A stretch of 64,000 nt of DNA, taken from contig NZ_LN831197.1 in the NCBI RefSeq assembly GCF_001375535.1, forward strand, positions 1,397,330 through 1,461,329, in the 5' to 3' direction. The notes below the pieces were generated by a model. That model saw nothing but the letters and a program-made list of their open reading frames with translations. It was not told the origin of the DNA and searched no databases. The stretch's first letter is position 1. The number at the start of each line of letters is the position of its first letter. Source of the stretch: Bacillus niameyensis (lineage in GTDB: Bacteria; Bacillota; Bacilli; Bacillales; Bacillaceae_C). Made by a program: the position numbers and the translations under genes. This document shows, piece after piece, positions 50,247 through 58,513 of the stretch.

Positions 50247-50759
50247 TTAACCAATGGATCTATTTAATTCGAAATACAGAAATTCTTTATCTTCAGATCG
50301 TCCAACTTCTTTAAATCCAAATTTTGAAAATAACTTAGTGCTTATTGAATTTTTTTCATCTATCCCCGCATAAATAACATCTACCTCACAACCAGTGACT
50401 ACTTTAGTGTTAGCGATAAGATCTGATAAGATAAGTGTCCCATATCCTTGATTTATTAGATTAGGATTTACAGCAATTGGATTAATTCCTAAGACCAACC
50501 TTCCGTTGTCATCCTTAAAATAATTTAGAATTAATAATGCAATTATCATATGATCCAACTCGACAACTTTAAAATAATCTGCAATGTTAGACATTTCAAA
50601 TGGATGAGTTTTATACCATTCGTATTGTACGGAAGCTGGTTCATTAAAAAAAGCATACCGGTTAATTAACTGCGCATTTTTACTATATGAAGGTAATATC
50701 CAAGAATCTATTTCTTTATCTAAACTCAGATCATAATCTCTCCATTGCAAAGTCTTCAT
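50247..50759 (-). CDS. GNAT family N-acetyltransferase
   Basis: About 170 residues from ATG 50759 (MKTLQWRDYDLSLDKEIDSW). GNAT features: strand pair HMIIALLILNYFKDDNGRLVLGINPIAVNPNLINQGYGTLILSDLI, with the acetyl-CoA loop NQGYGTLI, and the late FSKFGFKEVG. The start is not certain: AGGAAAGG lies 14 bases upstream, so a TTG three or four codons earlier may serve. It acetylates an unknown amine. Confidence 0.75.
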   Translation of the reverse strand: MKTLQWRDYDLSLDKEIDSWILPSYSKNAQLINRYAFFNEPASVQYEWYKTHPFEMSNIADYFKVVELDHMIIALLILNYFKDDNGRLVLGINPIAVNPNLINQGYGTLILSDLIANTKVVTGCEVDVIYAGIDEKNSISTKLFSKFGFKEVGRSEDKEFLYFELNRSIG

Positions 50760-50832
50760 CTTATAATCCAATACCTTTCCTAGGTAATATATAACAATGA
50801 TTGGAACAAGCTTCACTTGATTTTTGAGGATT

Positions 50833-51057
50833 TTATTTTATTTTATAAACATCATCTTTTGAAGTTTCTATTTGCATTCTTTCAAGCTCTAACTTAAGCT
50901 TTTCTGTTTCAATCAAATAATTCTCATGTTTTAATTTTTCCAATTCTAATTGGTCTTTAATAAATTCCCCTTTAATTTTTGCCCTTGCTTGCATATGATC
51001 AGTTATAATTGCAACAATCGGGATTGAAAATATCATAACACCTATAATCCACCACAA
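50833..51057 (-). CDS. small membrane protein with coiled-coil tail
   Basis: About 74 residues: MWWIIGVMIFSIPIVAIITDHMQARAKI, one membrane helix, then a charged heptad tail (EFIKDQLELEKLKHENYLIETEKLKLELERMQIE). The TTG at 51057 lies 8 bases after GAGG; an upstream GTG overlaps the ribosome site. Function unknown. It is located between the GNAT and alpha/beta hydrolase genes, on the same strand. Confidence 0.65.
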   Translation of the reverse strand: MWWIIGVMIFSIPIVAIITDHMQARAKIKGEFIKDQLELEKLKHENYLIETEKLKLELERMQIETSKDDVYKIK

Positions 51058-51140
51058 AAAAATCACCTCGCTTATTTGTTTTCTTTATTTATAGTTTATT
51101 TTATTTACGTTAGAAATGGAATTAAGTTTCAGAATTAATA

Positions 51141-51917
51141 TTAGTTAGATATAATTTGCATATTTTCAGGTAGTTTCCTCTCATTTAACCAAGCATCAAT
51201 CGTTTTGTTAAATAATTTTGGATCTGCAAATGAAATTCCATGGCCTACTTTTGGAAAAATAATTCCTTTACAATTTGGATTGGCTTTAATGAGATCCTGT
51301 GCAGATTTTCGCATCATTCCCTTTTCTTTTTCTCCTACAGTTACAAGAATTTCTGTTTTTGCTTTAGAAAAGTTTTTTGGGATCGTATAAACCATATTCT
51401 CTTTTAAAACTTGAATGAGTGTCTCCGCTTTCATTTGTTTGCTTTCCAAAAAGTAAGTATCAAAATTCTCATTATCAATATAAAGTTCTCTCGCTTGCAA
51501 CCTAGCAAAAGTTCGATTTTTAATTAAGAACGCTGTGGACTTAACCATGGGACTAATAAAACTATGAAATAAAGGCATTGGACGAACTAAAGCACTATTA
51601 ATAACTGCATAATCAATTAAGTCCGGCTCCTGATGTAGAATCTCGATGATAATTTGCGCTCCTAATGAAAAACCAATAATTATGACCTGCTTCCCATGAG
51701 CTTTCAACTTAATTTTCCGGATAATTTCTTCAGCACTATTCTTAATAGAAAAATGACTTTCACTACTGCTTTTTCCATGACCTGGTAAATCAGGCACTAG
51801 CATTTGATAGTCTTGAAAATACTCAAGTTGTTTATCCCACATCCAACCACTCACACCGCCACCATGTAAAAAAATGAGTAACGGGCCTGTTTCGTCGCCT
51901 GCTTCCTTTATAAACAT
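51141..51917 (-). CDS. alpha/beta hydrolase
   Basis: About 258 residues from the ATG at 51917 (MFIKEAGDETGPLLIFLHGGG), six bases after GGAG; an ATG eight codons earlier lacks a site. Oxyanion HGGGVSGW, nucleophile elbow GFSLGA with Ser (about 92), Asp candidate in TEILVTVGEKEKG (Glu instead of Asp) and His in VGHGISF (about 232). It is a cytoplasmic esterase-like enzyme of unknown substrate. Confidence 0.85.
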   Translation of the reverse strand: MFIKEAGDETGPLLIFLHGGGVSGWMWDKQLEYFQDYQMLVPDLPGHGKSSSESHFSIKNSAEEIIRKIKLKAHGKQVIIIGFSLGAQIIIEILHQEPDLIDYAVINSALVRPMPLFHSFISPMVKSTAFLIKNRTFARLQARELYIDNENFDTYFLESKQMKAETLIQVLKENMVYTIPKNFSKAKTEILVTVGEKEKGMMRKSAQDLIKANPNCKGIIFPKVGHGISFADPKLFNKTIDAWLNERKLPENMQIISN

Positions 51918-52182
51918 ATCCTGTCTCCAATCCATCTTCATAAAACAATCTTTCTATCAAAGTTCTTGCTTTGCTACATTCATTATAGCATTACGTACAA
52001 ACGATGTTGCGATCAGTACTAACAAATATATAAAGATAATTTTTCCGGACCTTTTGAAAAACTTATGAATAATACGTAATATTATTATATGAATAGGTTA
52101 TATATGAGGAGAATAATGTTAATAGGAGTAATTGGATTATTGTCTGGTACAATGATTGTCAAGTGAAAGGAGTGTTTTTTTT

Positions 52183-52563
52183 ATGATGGAGATCATCGGA
52201 TTACACCATATTAGTCTGACTGTGGAAAATTTAAAAGAATGCAAACACTTTTACGGTAACGTTCTTGGCTTGGATGAGTTAGAAAGACCAAATTTTGACT
52301 TTCCAGGGGCTTGGTATCAAGTTGGAGAGCAACAACTTCATTTGATCCAATACTCTAAATCTCAAACATTACGAACACACAATACGATTGATACGAAAGA
52401 AGCCCATATCGCGATAAGAGTTAGAGATTACGAAGCAACACTCAATCATTTACGTGCCCACCTTGTTCCCTTTCAAGAAAATCTTAGTACAAAAAGCGGA
52501 TTTATCCAAGTCTTTTGCACAGACCCTGATGGGAATGTAATCGAGCTCAATGTTGATCACTAA
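52183..52563 (+). CDS. VOC (glyoxalase/dioxygenase fold) family protein
   Basis: 126 residues from ATG 52183 (MMEIIGLHHISLTVENLKEC), eight bases after AAAGGAGTG. Two beta-alpha-beta-beta-beta modules; putative metal ligands His8/His9 region (GLHHISL), a His in QQLHLIQY, His in AHIAIRV and Glu in GNVIEL. The pattern is that of glyoxalase-like or extradiol-dioxygenase-like small proteins. No resistance neighbour. Monocistronic. Confidence 0.85.
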   Translation: MMEIIGLHHISLTVENLKECKHFYGNVLGLDELERPNFDFPGAWYQVGEQQLHLIQYSKSQTLRTHNTIDTKEAHIAIRVRDYEATLNHLRAHLVPFQENLSTKSGFIQVFCTDPDGNVIELNVDH

Positions 52564-52712
52564 ATTCCAATTACCTTATTCTAAGAACCAGTCAAGCTTT
52601 GGTTCAAAATTTGCGCCATGCATTTTTCTTTTAGTGTAAAAGAATATAAAGGAAGTCTGCAGTCATGGTAAGAAAGACAAGGATTCAATTCTACCGTTTG
52701 CACATAAGTACA

Positions 52713-52739
52713 ATCAGCCTGCTATAATAACAGGCTGAT
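52713..52739. terminator. hairpin between convergent genes
   Basis: ATCAGCCTG (52713-52721) and CAGGCTGAT (52731-52739), 9-base loop, no good T-run. Weak terminator or repeat. Confidence 0.4.
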
Positions 52740-52742
52740 CAA

Positions 52743-53831
52743 CTAGTGATTACTTAAGTTAGCTATACATACCTTATTCCTACCAGATTGTTTGGCCTTA
52801 TACAATGCGCCGTCCGCATCATCGATTAACCTTGTAGGATCATTCGTCGTTTCTTGATAAGAGGAAACACCTATAGATATTGTCAGATTTAATTTTTCGC
52901 CTGAGTTTAATATAAAAGGATTTGTTTCAACATTCTTCTTTATCTTTTCGGCGATTTCAACGGCTCCAGTTAATGGACAATCTACCATCAAAACCGTAAA
53001 TTCTTCCCCGCCATTACGACTAACTATATCAGAGGATCGAATACATCTTCGAAGCCTCTTCCCTAATTCCTTCAGAATAACATCTCCTTCTGAATGGCCA
53101 TAAGTATCGTTTACGTTTTTAAAATGGTCTATGTCAAGATATAACAGAGATAAAGATTGTTCCTCATCTGTTAATTCATGAGTTAATTGGTTAAACACCT
53201 CTTGGAACTTTCTTTTGTTATTCAAACCTGTTAACCCATCTGTCGCAGATTCTAGTTCGTATCGATTAAATAGCATTTGAGTTCGTCTAATATATTCGAT
53301 AACAAAAAAAGCTAGATAAGCCGCTAAATACGAGATAATCCAATAGATTGGCAAAACTTTTAAAACTGTCATCCAGTCTTGGACGAGATAACAAAATATT
53401 ATAGAAAATACAAAGTTATTAAAAGTTAAAGCCATAGTAACTCTTACCTTACTCGAAGTTTTTCGCTCAGATATGTATAGTGCAAATATTGTACCCGTCA
53501 CACTAATGACTATAGCTAGGTAAGATGCCGTGTTTGATGCAATTAAAAATCTCCCGCCAATCGTCAAAGCGGAAGCAATTAACGCTGGAATGGCTCCACC
53601 ATAAAAAGCTAATAAAATTGTTGGAATATGCCTTAAATCAATAAGAGTTGTCCCTACATGAATGCTGAATACCATAAGGATAATACTTAAAAGTCCACCT
53701 AAAAAGCCTAAAAAAATCTTAATTCCAATTGGAGATTTTTTAGATAATGGCAGCTTACTTGAAATCTGGGAATAAAAGAATAGGATAGAAACAAGGATCG
53801 ATACATTTACAAATAAATCTTTTATTATCAA
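52743..53831 (-). CDS. membrane diguanylate cyclase (5TMR-LYT + GGDEF)
   Basis: About 362 residues from a TTG at 53831, six bases after AGGTG. Five membrane helices (about 5-185) in the 5TMR-LYT arrangement (GTTLIDLRHIPTILLAFYGGAIPALIASALTIGGRFLI) precede a GGDEF domain (about 195-360) with DGLTGLNNKRKFQEVF, LLYLDIDHFKNVND and the catalytic RNGGEEF. The inhibitory site RSSD, five residues before GGEEF, is intact. It should make cyclic di-GMP and be feedback-inhibited. Stand-alone gene. Confidence 0.92.
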   Translation of the reverse strand: MIIKDLFVNVSILVSILFFYSQISSKLPLSKKSPIGIKIFLGFLGGLLSIILMVFSIHVGTTLIDLRHIPTILLAFYGGAIPALIASALTIGGRFLIASNTASYLAIVISVTGTIFALYISERKTSSKVRVTMALTFNNFVFSIIFCYLVQDWMTVLKVLPIYWIISYLAAYLAFFVIEYIRRTQMLFNRYELESATDGLTGLNNKRKFQEVFNQLTHELTDEEQSLSLLYLDIDHFKNVNDTYGHSEGDVILKELGKRLRRCIRSSDIVSRNGGEEFTVLMVDCPLTGAVEIAEKIKKNVETNPFILNSGEKLNLTISIGVSSYQETTNDPTRLIDDADGALYKAKQSGRNKVCIANLSNH

Positions 53832-54020
53832 TTTAATCACCTACACAAAAATATCATATTGTGGGGATGAGTTAAACAACCTTTTTTGCTTGGATATAAA
53901 GCTGTATCTGTTTTTAAAAATAAGTCTCCAATTAAATCATCGTTTGTTCTTGATTTGATTTATGATATCATCAAATGAACTTAAGAATTAGTGAAGATTA
54001 AGATTAGAAAGGAGAAATAA

Positions 54021-54599
54021 GTGAATTACGAATTATTTGAAGCCATTCATCAATACGCAGGACAATTCCCATTATTAGATAGAGTTATGATTTTTGTCAC
54101 TAATAAGGCCTTAATCATATATGCTATAACTCTATTATTGATGTGGATTTTCGGAAATGATAAATATAAACAAATTGTATTTTTTTCTGCTCTTACAGGT
54201 GGATTAGGTTTATTACTAAACTTCGTCATCACGTTATTCTATTTTGAGCCCCGTCCGTTTGTTACGCATGATGTAGACGTATTAATTAAACACGCAGCAG
54301 ATGCATCCTTCCCAAGTGACCATACGACTGGTGCTTTTTCATTGGCACTAGCCATTCTATTACGTCAGCGTAAAATTGGATTAGCTTTGCTTGCGTTAGC
54401 TATTTTAACAGGGGTTTCTCGCATTTTCGTCGGACATCATTATCCGTTTGATGTGCTCGGCAGTATCATTATTAGTATTATTGTTAGTGTGGGGATTTAT
54501 AAAATAAGTCCCTTTCTTGAACCATTTCCTAACGCTATCATCAAAATTTATAATCACATTCCTTTTGTTCCAAAGAAGGAAGAGAAATCTAGTATGTAA
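54021..54599 (+). CDS. bcrC: undecaprenyl-diphosphatase, BcrC type (PAP2)
   Basis: 192 residues, as expected for BcrC (about 193). GTG start after AAAGGAG. Five or six membrane helices. PAP2 motifs are YFEPRPF, FPSDHTTGAF and SRIFVGHHYPFDVLG, with the three catalytic residues Arg/His/His. It recycles undecaprenyl pyrophosphate in cell wall synthesis and gives bacitracin resistance. In B. subtilis it is under sigma-M/X; no clear ECF promoter was identified upstream. Confidence 0.92.
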   Translation: MNYELFEAIHQYAGQFPLLDRVMIFVTNKALIIYAITLLLMWIFGNDKYKQIVFFSALTGGLGLLLNFVITLFYFEPRPFVTHDVDVLIKHAADASFPSDHTTGAFSLALAILLRQRKIGLALLALAILTGVSRIFVGHHYPFDVLGSIIISIIVSVGIYKISPFLEPFPNAIIKIYNHIPFVPKKEEKSSM

Positions 54600-54611
54600 T
54601 GTTGATTATAT

Positions 54612-54657
54612 AAAAAAAAGAGGATGTTCAAAGTACAAGTACTTGGACATCCTCTTA
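54612..54657 (-). terminator. terminator, minus direction
   Basis: AAGAGGATGTTCAAAGTAC and GTACTTGGACATCCTCTT (one bulge, one G-U) with eight A preceding, i.e. eight T after the stem on the minus strand. It lies downstream of the MFS gene, and may also slow bcrC transcription. Confidence 0.75.
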
Positions 54658-54806
54658 AGAATAACTGGAGAAATGGGCGATCGAAAAATGTATGGATCTT
54701 TTAATTTACAAGAGGGTATTTCAAATCAAGAAGTACTTTGGGTAGTTCTTTTGTTTAGATATGTGCAATTTTAATAGTTCGTTCATCTGTTTGTAGGCCC
54801 TTCGCT

Positions 54807-56048
54807 TTATGATTCTTTCATTGGTTTTCCAGCTTCAATTAACACTTTATTTCGACCTAGGAAAACGGCTAGTATGATAATCAATAGTCCCGTTCCTAAC
54901 AATAGCCATTCAATTTTGATTAGATCTGCGATTGGTCCAAATATAATCATTCCAAGAGGCATCATCGAAGTTGAAATCATCCCCATTACCCCAAAAACTC
55001 TCCCTAAATATTCTTCTTCTACTTTCTCCTGCAATAAAACGGTAGCAGGAGTATTAAAAATTGGCATCGCTATACCGAATATCCCCATAAATGTTAAATA
55101 AATCCAAAAGAGCGGAACAACACCGAGCGCCATTGTACTAACTCCCATAATAACGCTTGCCAATCCCAAGGTTTTGATTTTGTTTGGAAAACCACCCCAT
55201 GATGCGATAATTCCCCCACCTACCATCATTCCGATGGAAAAGGCTATTTCAATGGCCGTTAGTCGCCATACATCATCACCAAAACTACGCGTCACTTGCA
55301 ATGGGGTCAAAAATGCTGCAGGTGCCATTAATACAAAGAATACAGCAAAAAAGAGGAAAAATGTTTTCAGAAAATCATGGTTTGTAACATAGTGCAACCC
55401 TTGTTTAAAATCACTGAAATAGCTTGTAGTTTGTTTTTCCGCAGCTTTCTTATGCACAGAAATTTTTAAAAAGACAAGGAGTGTGAAGATCGCGATCACC
55501 GCTGTAATAACATCGATAAAAAATATAATCTCAATTGATGCCCATGTTAACAGCCCCGCACTAACTGCTGGAGAAACAAACGTAATAACGGCTTGAATAC
55601 TTCCATTTATACCATTTACCTTTGTTAGCTTTTCCTTTGGAACAATTTGCGGCAAAATGGCCCCTACAGCTGGCATTTGAACCCCAGAACCAAAGGCACG
55701 AATCGCTGCCATTACAAATAGCAGCCAAATGGAATCATATCCCATTAAAAAAAGGATAGCTAGAATGAGTGTAGCCAGTGCAATAAGCCCATCCGATAAA
55801 ACTATGAGTATTTTTCGATTGTAGCGATCTGCCCATACCCCAGCAACTGGTGACAAAATAAAGGTTGGAATAAACCCGCAAATGATGTACAGCGTCATCA
55901 TTAAACCAGATTCCGTTGTTAAAGTAATATGCCACATTATCGCGTATTGAACTATGGAAGAACCAAAAAGTGATATAGTTTGACTGCTTAAAAAAAGAAT
56001 AATATTTTTCAGCCAATTTTCCTTTTGAACATGATCTAAAGTTTTCAT
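54807..56048 (-). CDS. MFS efflux transporter, macrolide/MefA-like group
   Basis: About 413 residues from ATG 56048 (MKTLDHVQKENWLKNIILFL), after GGGGG. Twelve helices. Motifs: FGSSIVQYAIMWHITLTTESGLMM, GVWADRYNRKILIVLSDG, AIRAFGSGVQMPAVGAILPQIVPKEKLTKVNG and IPIFNTPATVLLQEKVEEEYLGRVFGVMGM. It is typical of the MFS_3 drug-export group. Substrate unknown. Confidence 0.9.
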   Translation of the reverse strand: MKTLDHVQKENWLKNIILFLSSQTISLFGSSIVQYAIMWHITLTTESGLMMTLYIICGFIPTFILSPVAGVWADRYNRKILIVLSDGLIALATLILAILFLMGYDSIWLLFVMAAIRAFGSGVQMPAVGAILPQIVPKEKLTKVNGINGSIQAVITFVSPAVSAGLLTWASIEIIFFIDVITAVIAIFTLLVFLKISVHKKAAEKQTTSYFSDFKQGLHYVTNHDFLKTFFLFFAVFFVLMAPAAFLTPLQVTRSFGDDVWRLTAIEIAFSIGMMVGGGIIASWGGFPNKIKTLGLASVIMGVSTMALGVVPLFWIYLTFMGIFGIAMPIFNTPATVLLQEKVEEEYLGRVFGVMGMISTSMMPLGMIIFGPIADLIKIEWLLLGTGLLIIILAVFLGRNKVLIEAGKPMKES

Positions 56049-56242
56049 TATAACCCCCATCCCTCTTCTCAAAAAATTTATATTTAAGTTTTACTTCAAT
56101 TTTAAGATTGCGCTATTGATATTATTTAGACAGTTCTTTTTTACAAATAGTTCATGTTCTAACTCCATTTTTTTGGAGTGGATTCCTACAGGAAATATAG
56201 ATATAAATGAAATTTCCAAAAAAATGTTGATATATTAGACGT

Positions 56243-56292
56243 AAAAAATCAGAGGCACCAAAAGGTTAGTTCATTCACCAGTTTGACACCTC
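56243..56292 (-). terminator. terminator of the YitT-family gene
   Basis: On the minus strand GAGGTGTCAAA pairs with TTTGGTGCCTC (G-U pairs), then TGATTTTTT. Confidence 0.65.
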
Positions 56293-56306
56293 TTCACTTT
56301 GATTCA

Positions 56307-57182
56307 TTAATGAATGTCATTCTTTTTAAAATTACCGCCTCTAACTTCAGCTACGTCATATACTGCAACGAAGGCAGATTTGTCAATCTCATAGATGATT
56401 TCTTTCATCTTACTGTCCTCTAAACGGTTAATTATACAAGTAATTTCCTTATAATGTTCATTGGAATAACCGCCTTTAACGAGATTATACGTTGCACTAC
56501 GGCCTAAACGGTCACGTATAGTTTCAACCATTAATTCCGGTTGATTCGTAATAATTTTAAAGGTTTTCGAACCACTTAAACCTTCTTCAACCATATGAAT
56601 TACCTTAGAAGCAATATAATAAGCGATTCCCGATAAAAATGCTCCTTGAAGCCCAAATACCGTTGAAACAACCATGAACACAAACAAGTTCAAGAATAGT
56701 ATAAGATCACTCGTTCCAAAAGGTAACTTTCTTGAAAGTAAAACAGCTAGCATATCAATACCATCTAATGCACCGCCATTTCGCAATGCTAACCCCATTC
56801 CAAAACCAATAATAATACCACCGATAACAGTTACTAGCAATGTATCCCCTTGAATAATAGTTGGTATGTGATGCATGACGCTAGTCCCGTATGCTAATGA
56901 AGCAATACCGATAATGGAATAAATAGCAAAGCTTTTCCCAATTTGTTTATATCCTAAAAATACAAATGGGATATTTAGAATTGCGATTAGAATCCCAAGC
57001 GGTAACCCAAATAATTGCGAACCAACAATGCTCAAACCTGTCACACCACCATCTGATACATTGTTAGGAATTAAAATTGCTTCTAGTCCATAGGCTGTTA
57101 TAAATGCCCCGATCATTACAGCTAGTGCTCTCGATACTTTTTTAAGCTTTCTACTTCCGCTATTCTTAATTCTTGTACTCAT
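56307..57182 (-). CDS. YitT family membrane protein
   Basis: 291 residues. Five to six membrane helices (about 15-190) with IPNNVSDGGVTGLSIVGSQLFGLPLGI and GGALDGIDMLAVLLSRKLPFGTSD, then a cytoplasmic DUF2179 domain (about 200-285; TFKIITNQPELMVETIRDRLGRSATYNLVKGGYSNEHYKEI). The class is common in bacilli, and its role is unknown (transporter-like). Start ATG at 57182 is consistent with the family, with GAGG 8 bases ahead. Confidence 0.9.
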   Translation of the reverse strand: MSTRIKNSGSRKLKKVSRALAVMIGAFITAYGLEAILIPNNVSDGGVTGLSIVGSQLFGLPLGILIAILNIPFVFLGYKQIGKSFAIYSIIGIASLAYGTSVMHHIPTIIQGDTLLVTVIGGIIIGFGMGLALRNGGALDGIDMLAVLLSRKLPFGTSDLILFLNLFVFMVVSTVFGLQGAFLSGIAYYIASKVIHMVEEGLSGSKTFKIITNQPELMVETIRDRLGRSATYNLVKGGYSNEHYKEITCIINRLEDSKMKEIIYEIDKSAFVAVYDVAEVRGGNFKKNDIH

Positions 57183-57483
57183 ATTTAATCCTCTTTCAAA
57201 ACTTTTTTCTTTTTTGATAATACACTTTTCCGATCATTGATGTCATCCTATTTCTATATTTTTTCTAAGTTTTATGTATTTAAATATTAAAATTTATTAA
57301 ACGTAGCGGCTTCATAATAGCAGTATAACCATGTGATACACGTTATAATGACAAAATGGCATTATTCAGTTTTCGTCAAGATCAGTCGTATTACGAAAAA
57401 AAGCGTTGTACGTTAATGTACGAACGCTCTGTTAGCAAAAAGGAGCTTGAAAAAGTAAAACTACAATCGATGAAGTGGATGTC
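57183..57483. other. intergenic stretch, nothing firm
   Basis: AT-rich. A short plus-strand frame beginning at 57356 overlaps the def gene and has no ribosome site, so I reject it. The promoter of the YitT gene must be here. Confidence 0.4.
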
Positions 57484-58074
57484 TCACTCCCAGCTATCGT
57501 CATATAAACTTTTAGCGTTTTCTGGAAGAGTGAATGGATTTTCTTTATTGATTCGATCATAAAACATAATTCCATTAAGATGATCTATTTCATGCTGCAC
57601 AACAATAGAAGGATATCCACTTAATTTTATGGCCTTTTCTTCTCCTTCTATATTGAAACCTTTCACTTTAATTCGCGCATATCTTGGAACATAACCTTTT
57701 ACATCACGATCTACAGAAAGGCAGCCTTCACTTTGCGGTAAATAAATCATGGACACAGAATGGCTAACTATTTTCGGGTTTATAAGGGTGTACTCATGTT
57801 TAGCGCCTTTTTCATCCAATAAATACACGACAAACATTCGCTTATTTAAACCGATCTGATTTGCAGATAACCCCACTCCTGCACGCAATTTATATTTTAT
57901 GGCTTGTTCGGGGTCTTGACTATTTTTCAAAAAGTTCATCATGCAAATTAATGTCTCTTTATCCTCATTAGAAAGAGGCAACTCTACATCCTTTGTAGAT
58001 TGATGTAATATGGGATCCCCTTCCCTCACAATATCCTTCATCGTAATGATATAATTCGTATGAAATTTATTCAT
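57484..58074 (-). CDS. def: peptide deformylase, type 2 Bacillus form
   Basis: About 196 residues from ATG 58074 (MNKFHTNYIITMKDIVREGD), which overlaps the stop of the upstream repressor gene. All three deformylase motifs are intact: GVGLSANQIG, EGCLSVDRDV and QHEIDHLNG, giving Cys and two His for the metal, with catalytic Glu. It removes the formyl group from nascent proteins. The linkage to an XRE regulator is unusual for the housekeeping def-fmt locus, so this is a second, regulated copy of DefB type. Confidence 0.92.
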   Translation of the reverse strand: MNKFHTNYIITMKDIVREGDPILHQSTKDVELPLSNEDKETLICMMNFLKNSQDPEQAIKYKLRAGVGLSANQIGLNKRMFVVYLLDEKGAKHEYTLINPKIVSHSVSMIYLPQSEGCLSVDRDVKGYVPRYARIKVKGFNIEGEEKAIKLSGYPSIVVQHEIDHLNGIMFYDRINKENPFTLPENAKSLYDDSWE

Positions 58075-58258
58075 AATAAAACAATTCATCTACCTTCATA
58101 TTTAATGTTTTTGACAATTTAAATGCCAATTCCAGTGTTGGATCATACTTATCATTTTCTATACTATTGATAGTCTGCCTAACGACCCCACATTTCTCGG
58201 CCAGTTGCTCTTGCGTCATCCCCAGTTTTTTCCGCACTATTTTTATTTTATTTTTCAA
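58067..58258 (-). CDS. XRE-family small repressor, YozG type
   Basis: About 63 residues from TTG 58258 (MKNKIKIVRKKLGMTQEQLA), after GGTGAT. One Cro/CI helix-turn-helix (about 6-60): MTQEQLAEKCGVVRQTINSIENDKYDPTLELAFKLSKTLNMKVDELF. It overlaps def by 8 bp, so repressor and deformylase are co-translated. Three repeats of GGACATTTT/AAAATGTCC half-sites cover its promoter, consistent with autoregulation. Confidence 0.85.
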   Translation of the reverse strand: MKNKIKIVRKKLGMTQEQLAEKCGVVRQTINSIENDKYDPTLELAFKLSKTLNMKVDELFYYE

Positions 58259-58281
58259 CAATATCACCTTTGTCAAAAGTA

Positions 58282-58338
58282 TTGGACATTTTCATTTTAA
58301 CAATATTGAGTAAAATGTCAATAACTTTGGACATTTTT
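58282..58338 (-). promoter_or_regulatory. putative operator of the XRE-def operon
   Basis: TTGGACATTTT (58282-58292), its inverted form AAAATGTCAA (58312-58321), and again TTGGACATTTTT (58327-58338). Inverted and direct half-sites just upstream of the repressor start suggest autoregulation. TCAAAAGT also flanks on both sides (58273 and 58340). Confidence 0.55.
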
Positions 58339-58513
58339 ATCAAAAGTTATTCTTTATAAACCTTTAAAAGTTTTTGCAAGCACTTGGAATGCTAGGTTGT
58401 TCGCTTGAATTTTGTTATACCATTAAAACGATTAGGAAAAAGGGCTAGTTTTATCCTTTTCCTAAAACGTATAGAATAATAGTAATAACATAATTGATGA
58501 CTGGGTGGGACAA

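Noticed and set aside
57356-57562. Plus-strand frame of 68 residues overlapping def
   Set aside because: No ribosome site, and its end is antisense to the conserved C-terminus of deformylase.
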